From contig NC_134756.1 in the NCBI RefSeq assembly GCF_050436995.1, forward strand, positions 1,736,001 to 1,800,000: a DNA stretch of 64,000 nt, written 5' to 3'. Position 1 is the first letter of the stretch, and the number at the start of each line of letters is the position of its first letter. Position numbers and translations under genes: made by a program. The notes beneath the pieces are model-generated. The model ran no database searches. It worked only from the letters and a program-made list of their open reading frames with translations, and had not been told where the DNA came from. This document shows positions 60,511 to 64,000 of the stretch, piece after piece. This DNA comes from Anticarsia gemmatalis. Lineage: Eukaryota > Arthropoda > Insecta > Lepidoptera > Erebidae.

Positions 60511-61109
60511 AGGATATCAATTATGAAAAGGATATGATTTTATATTGTAAATATATTGTATAATTGTAAGTATGTAAATATTTTGTTTTTTTTAAATTAT
60601 TTCTAGTTTAGTTTAGTTTTTAAAAGTTACTTATAGTTAAGTTTTATTGTAATAAATTTATGTAATCCAAAGTCAATAATACTGAAAAGGATGGTCTAGA
60701 TTTATTGTTAGCTAAAACTTATATAATAAAATTGGAATTGTCTTATTACATATCTGAAACTTGCAAAATATTTTATTCGACAAAAAAAAACGACTTTCCA
60801 TGGGAACTGGCACCCTACAGACCACAACTAGTCTTACAAAACTATCGTGCCATAGACACAGTGAATGTATACCATAGATTAATATTTCACTCGTGACAAT
60901 ATAATTCAGAGTATTATAGCATAGATTATGTTAATCAAACTGGAAACAAAGGGCCGCTCTGTACCTGGCTCTATGGTTCATAAATAATAAAATAGATAAT
61001 ATCGTATTGTATTTTGATACTAACGGTCATAGTCGGCATGGCCGTAGCTAAACTTGCTCGAAAAAAACTTTAAGTATATTTCTTTTTCAATAATCATAAC
61101 CATGAGTGC

Positions 61110-61173
61110 TTCTGTAGTGCGGTCGCCAGTGTATCCAACTGCTAATTAGAGGTCACAGGTTCGGTTCCGGGAT
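61110..61173 (+). mobile_element. tRNA-derived SINE, second family, head (split by Helitron)
   Basis: GCCAGTGTATCCAACTGCT and the B-box GGTTCGGTTCCGGGA match the head at 38851. The continuation is found at 61385, beyond the Helitron. Confidence 0.6.
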
Positions 61174-61384
61174 CGACTTCGCTTGCGTCACAGAAGAGAA
61201 TGGGTCATAATTTTCCCCGTTTTTGTAACAGTTTTTACTGTTCCTCTGCACTTATTGGTTGTAGCGTGATGATATATAGCCTGTAGCCTTCCTCGAAAAA
61301 TGTTTCAATTCAGACCAGTATTTCCTGCGATTAGCGCGTTCAAACAAACAAACAAACTCTTCAGCTTTATAATATTAGAATAGA
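61174..61384 (-). mobile_element. 3'-truncated Helitron inside a tRNA-derived SINE
   Basis: Same Helitron family in reverse. The 5' end (GA at 61383-61384 on +) is intact, but the CTAGCTGACCC terminus is missing. SINE sequence lies on both sides (61110-61173 and 61385-61510), so the Helitron landed in a pre-existing SINE. Confidence 0.7.
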
Positions 61385-61510
61385 TATTACTTATGAAGAG
61401 CTCGGTTTACTAACGTGTTTTATACCTCTATACAAGAGAATAGGCTCGCCCCCTATTTCATGGGACTAACATAATTGCTAATGGCGAAATGCATTTTATA
61501 CACTTCTGTC
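61385..61510 (+). mobile_element. tRNA-derived SINE, second family, 3' part (split by Helitron)
   Basis: AATAGGCTCGCCCCCTATTT, CATGGGACTAAC and GGCGAAATG align with the 3' half of 38851-39045. Confidence 0.5.
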
Positions 61511-61897
61511 TAAACGTCGGGGAATAACTAAATTTTACTAAACTTCCCACTACCATAAAGTAACAAACCTAAAGAGTTAAGTTTTTCACTTTTTGTGGAA
61601 AATAAGCCACATGATATGAAATAATTAAAGCGTTTTTTCATTCCAAAGTTCCCCGTATTTATTCAATGGGTGACGTACATAAGTTTTATTCAAACAAAGG
61701 TTTAAAATAAATTATCACGTTACTATATGATGAAATAATTGAATACCCGCTAGTGGTATTCAATTTTATGGGAATTTTAATTTTGTAATGAATAATTTTA
61801 TTCGAAAATTCTTTTGTTATTGATAATAATAATGATTCGAATTTCGGGAACAATACACTCGTGGATTGTATAATTATTTATTTACAACAATACCTTT

Positions 61898-62010
61898 CTC
61901 TATTCTCTACCACTATCGACTACCGACAACTAGATAGCTGTCATAAAATATTGTATGAAAATCGGCCCAGCGCCTCTATCGGGCGTCGTAGAAACAATTT
62001 TGGTAGTAAA
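61898..62010 (+). mobile_element. MITE family 'ATTCTCTACTACTATCGA', copy 4, 3'-truncated
   Basis: CTATTCTCTACCACTATCGA, GCGCCTCTATCGGGCGTCG and AGAAACAATTTTGGTAGTA. The right end is missing. Confidence 0.62.
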
Positions 62011-62308
62011 GGCGAACGGCAGGTTTATATGAAGAATTCGTACAGCTTATAAAATGTCATGTTTAGGTTTACTTTTTGTTTTAATTGGTAGCTAATATGA
62101 TAGACAAGCTTATTTTAAAATTCTTATATTTTTAAAAGTTGGGAGGTAAAAGTTATGTCCATTTTTAGAAGCCCCGATAGTTCGCTAAATTGCTCAGATG
62201 CTGTCAAAACCACAATTCAAAACAACAGCAAATTGGCGGATGCGTAGACGTCAGACGAAAAGTGACGTCTCATGAGATTTTCTTTTTCTTTAGTTGTCAA
62301 CAAATATA

Positions 62309-63601
62309 CGAGGGTTGATCCAAAAGTAATGATAACGGAGGTGATACACGATGATTACAGTGAAAAAAATGATTACATTTTTTACATAGTCTCATAACAA
62401 GTTAATAAAACCAATTGATCTCTTTTTTAATCCCATTTTTCCCATAGAAATACCTTATCTTGCAAAACTCTCCCAAAATGCCCTAAAATCACTAGTCACT
62501 TCGCGATTGTCGCCAAATTTTTTGCCTATGAAGTGTTTTTTTAAAAATTGCAACTGATAAAATTACCTAAGAGATGGTTCTAGCAAATAGGATGGGTGAT
62601 CGAGCAATCCGAAAGCCGTTTCTTGAATGGCAGCCACCGCAACTGCGACCTTGTGAGCCAGAGCTGGTCTTGGTGAAACAGCATTCCATCTCACATTTTC
62701 CTGTGTTTTTTTTTCATGATAACTTCCTGTAATCTTCGTATATGGTATTTTTAATAAAAGCCTATTATAATAGCTCTCTTTTTCAATTATTTTATTGAAG
62801 TGATTCTTTCAGTGTTTTGAAAAAAACACGCCGGAATCAAACATCGACCTCGAAACCTTGAATTTCTCCTTTGTTGGTGAGAAGGCTCTTTTCCAAGTCA
62901 TGGATAGTTGTTTTGTTTTGGGATCAAAATGGTAGGTTTTTGACTAGTCTATTGTCAAATAACGTGACAAAAAAGTCCTTGATACGTTTGGAACTTTCCA
63001 AGATTCACCCTCGAAATGTCGACACGTTTTCGCTTTCGTTCGCCTTTTAACATTTTCGGTTCCTGAAGCGCGGAAACGTTTTTCATGAGGAACTTGTTAG
63101 AGAAGACCCTTAAAATGCTGCCTATATGAGATGTCTATAATTTTAACTACATATTTGATGGTCATTCTTTGATCTGATAACACAATATCTCCAACTTTTT
63201 TGACGTTATCTTCAGTAAGGGCGATGGAAGGCGTTTTTTTGCGATGTTCATCTTCAATTGAAGTTCTTCTAATCTAGAACTCTTTTCTGCAACGTGTAAC
63301 TATGGGAAAAAGAAAAAACAAAGTCCCCCGATGACAGCAACAAGTCGCAATGTACTCCTTTAGTGGAATTTTTTTTCAGTGGAGGGCATTGACTAATTGC
63401 TCTAATGACGTTTTTTTACATTTTGATGTTTTCTCTGTGACAGCTCCTATTCAAGTGAATGTATTTACCAAATTACTTGGACTATTGATATGATTTTTTT
63501 ACCCCGAGGTAGTGGATCTATAAGGAAGCCAAAAAAATAGTTTTTGTATGTTTGCGACGACTACAAGTAGCCGATTATCATTACTTTTGGATCGACCCTC
63601 G
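62309..63601 (-). mobile_element. mariner-like element, decayed
   Basis: 1293 bp with inverted ends CGAGGGTTGATCCAAAAGTA and, on the other strand, CGAGGGTCGATCCAAAAGTA, flanked by TA on both sides. Length, TA target and TIR style fit mariner. The minus strand keeps recognisable transposase pieces in shifted frames: IALTEDNVKKVGDIV (HTH region), YHFDPKTKQLSMTWK, and AHKVAVA with LLDHPSY near the C-terminal catalytic part. Stops and frameshifts break it throughout. Confidence 0.85.
62560..63330 (-). pseudogene. mariner transposase pseudogene
   Basis: Segments from the N-terminal HTH, the DPKTKQ block before the catalytic core, and the HPxYSPDLAP-like block (here HPSYLLEP) occur in order on the minus strand, but in different frames with in-frame stops. 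The first and third catalytic aspartate motifs are not intact. A full-length protein of about 345 residues cannot be made. Confidence 0.7.
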
Positions 63602-63778
63602 TAAGCCATGGACCAAAAAATATTATTTAAATAAACAAATACTTTCTAATTAATCCGGACTTCTAAAAATAATACTCCCAAATAAAAATAAGTGACATAG
63701 TCCCCTTAATAAGTGGTACAAATTCTGTTACGAAACAACACAAACTTTAAGCTGTACGAAATCTGCCGATCTCCTTTT

Positions 63779-63845
63779 AAATGTCAAACTCTCGATACAC
63801 AAAAGTATCAACTGTATCTGTAATCAGTATCAAAATCGTGCTACA
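63779..63845 (+). mobile_element. MITE family 'ATTCTCTACTACTATCGA', right-end fragment
   Basis: AAATGTCAAACTCTCGATAC, then AAAAGTATC and a closing AAAATCGTGCTACA, matching the right part of copies 2 and 3. Confidence 0.55.
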
Positions 63846-64000
63846 GATAAGTTTTTAAATATTCTTAAAAGTGCAGTAAATGCCGTTTTTGGGTTGATAA
63901 AATCATTACGGACTGGAAAATCCTGTTATTTTTGTTTTTTAATGATATTTTAAATGCATGTATAGTTGAAAAAGAATATATTTCATCTTTAAATGCGCTA

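Larger units (their letters stand above)
56034..64000 (+). other. sdt: Start of the next Stardust intron, running off the window
   Basis: After the gtaagt donor no further coding exon is visible to the window end, so this intron is at least 8 kb. It contains SINE, LINE-tail, Helitron, MITE and mariner copies listed separately. The downstream L27, PDZ, SH3 and guanylate-kinase exons are expected beyond 64000 because every Stardust/PALS1 protein has them; that is inference. Confidence 0.55.

Noticed and set aside
61120..61170. Possible tRNA gene
   Set aside because: Only a B-box-like GGTTCGGTTCC; no acceptor stem; SINE head shared with 38851.

Overview
The window looks like nuclear DNA from a lepidopteran insect, probably a moth. 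It is AT-rich (my impression is about two thirds A+T), with GT-AG introns, no bacterial-style gene packing, and a dense load of transposon families typical of Lepidoptera. These include short Helitrons ending in GGGTCAGCTAG, tRNA- and 5S-headed SINEs, RTE-like LINE tails, and mariner, hAT and Harbinger-like elements. The species is not identifiable by eye.

The only host protein gene I can support lies on the + strand from 47736 onward. Three exons (47736-47851, 50427-50518 or 50427-51073, and 55905-56033) join in frame. They encode the N-terminal region of a Stardust/PALS1 (MPP5) MAGUK, the scaffold that links Crumbs to Par-6 in epithelial polarity. The key evidence is HREMAVDVPDSF, which matches the conserved ECR1 motif of PALS1, followed in the next coding exon by the likely start of ECR2. 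The middle exon has two in-frame splice donors. Use of the distal donor adds 185 residues that end in a second, diverged ECR1-like copy. The L27, PDZ, SH3 and guanylate-kinase exons must lie beyond 64000. The initiating exon was not recognised.

Everything else is intron, intergenic DNA and mobile elements. 1-15000: a Helitron, a 5S-like SINE, RTE-like tails, a complete tRNA SINE and a Harbinger-like MITE. 15000-30000: a minus-strand Helitron, CpG-rich patches, a 789-bp TIR element with TGT..ACA ends and a Ginger-like Cys-rich remnant, a possible promoter with a 29-codon ORF, and a pair of inverted arms with TGACGTCA boxes. 30379-32704: a Helitron derivative that still encodes the C-terminal part of the helicase but has lost Rep and Walker A through internal deletions. 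33000-47000: more SINE, MITE and LINE pieces, a 193-bp near-perfect inverted repeat, a hairpin-headed repeat and a hAT MITE with an intact 8-bp target duplication. 47700-64000: the stardust exons and their repeat-filled introns, ending with a decayed mariner with intact ends at 62309-63601.

No rRNA gene, functional tRNA gene or CRISPR array was seen. All identifications were made by eye, without database searches.
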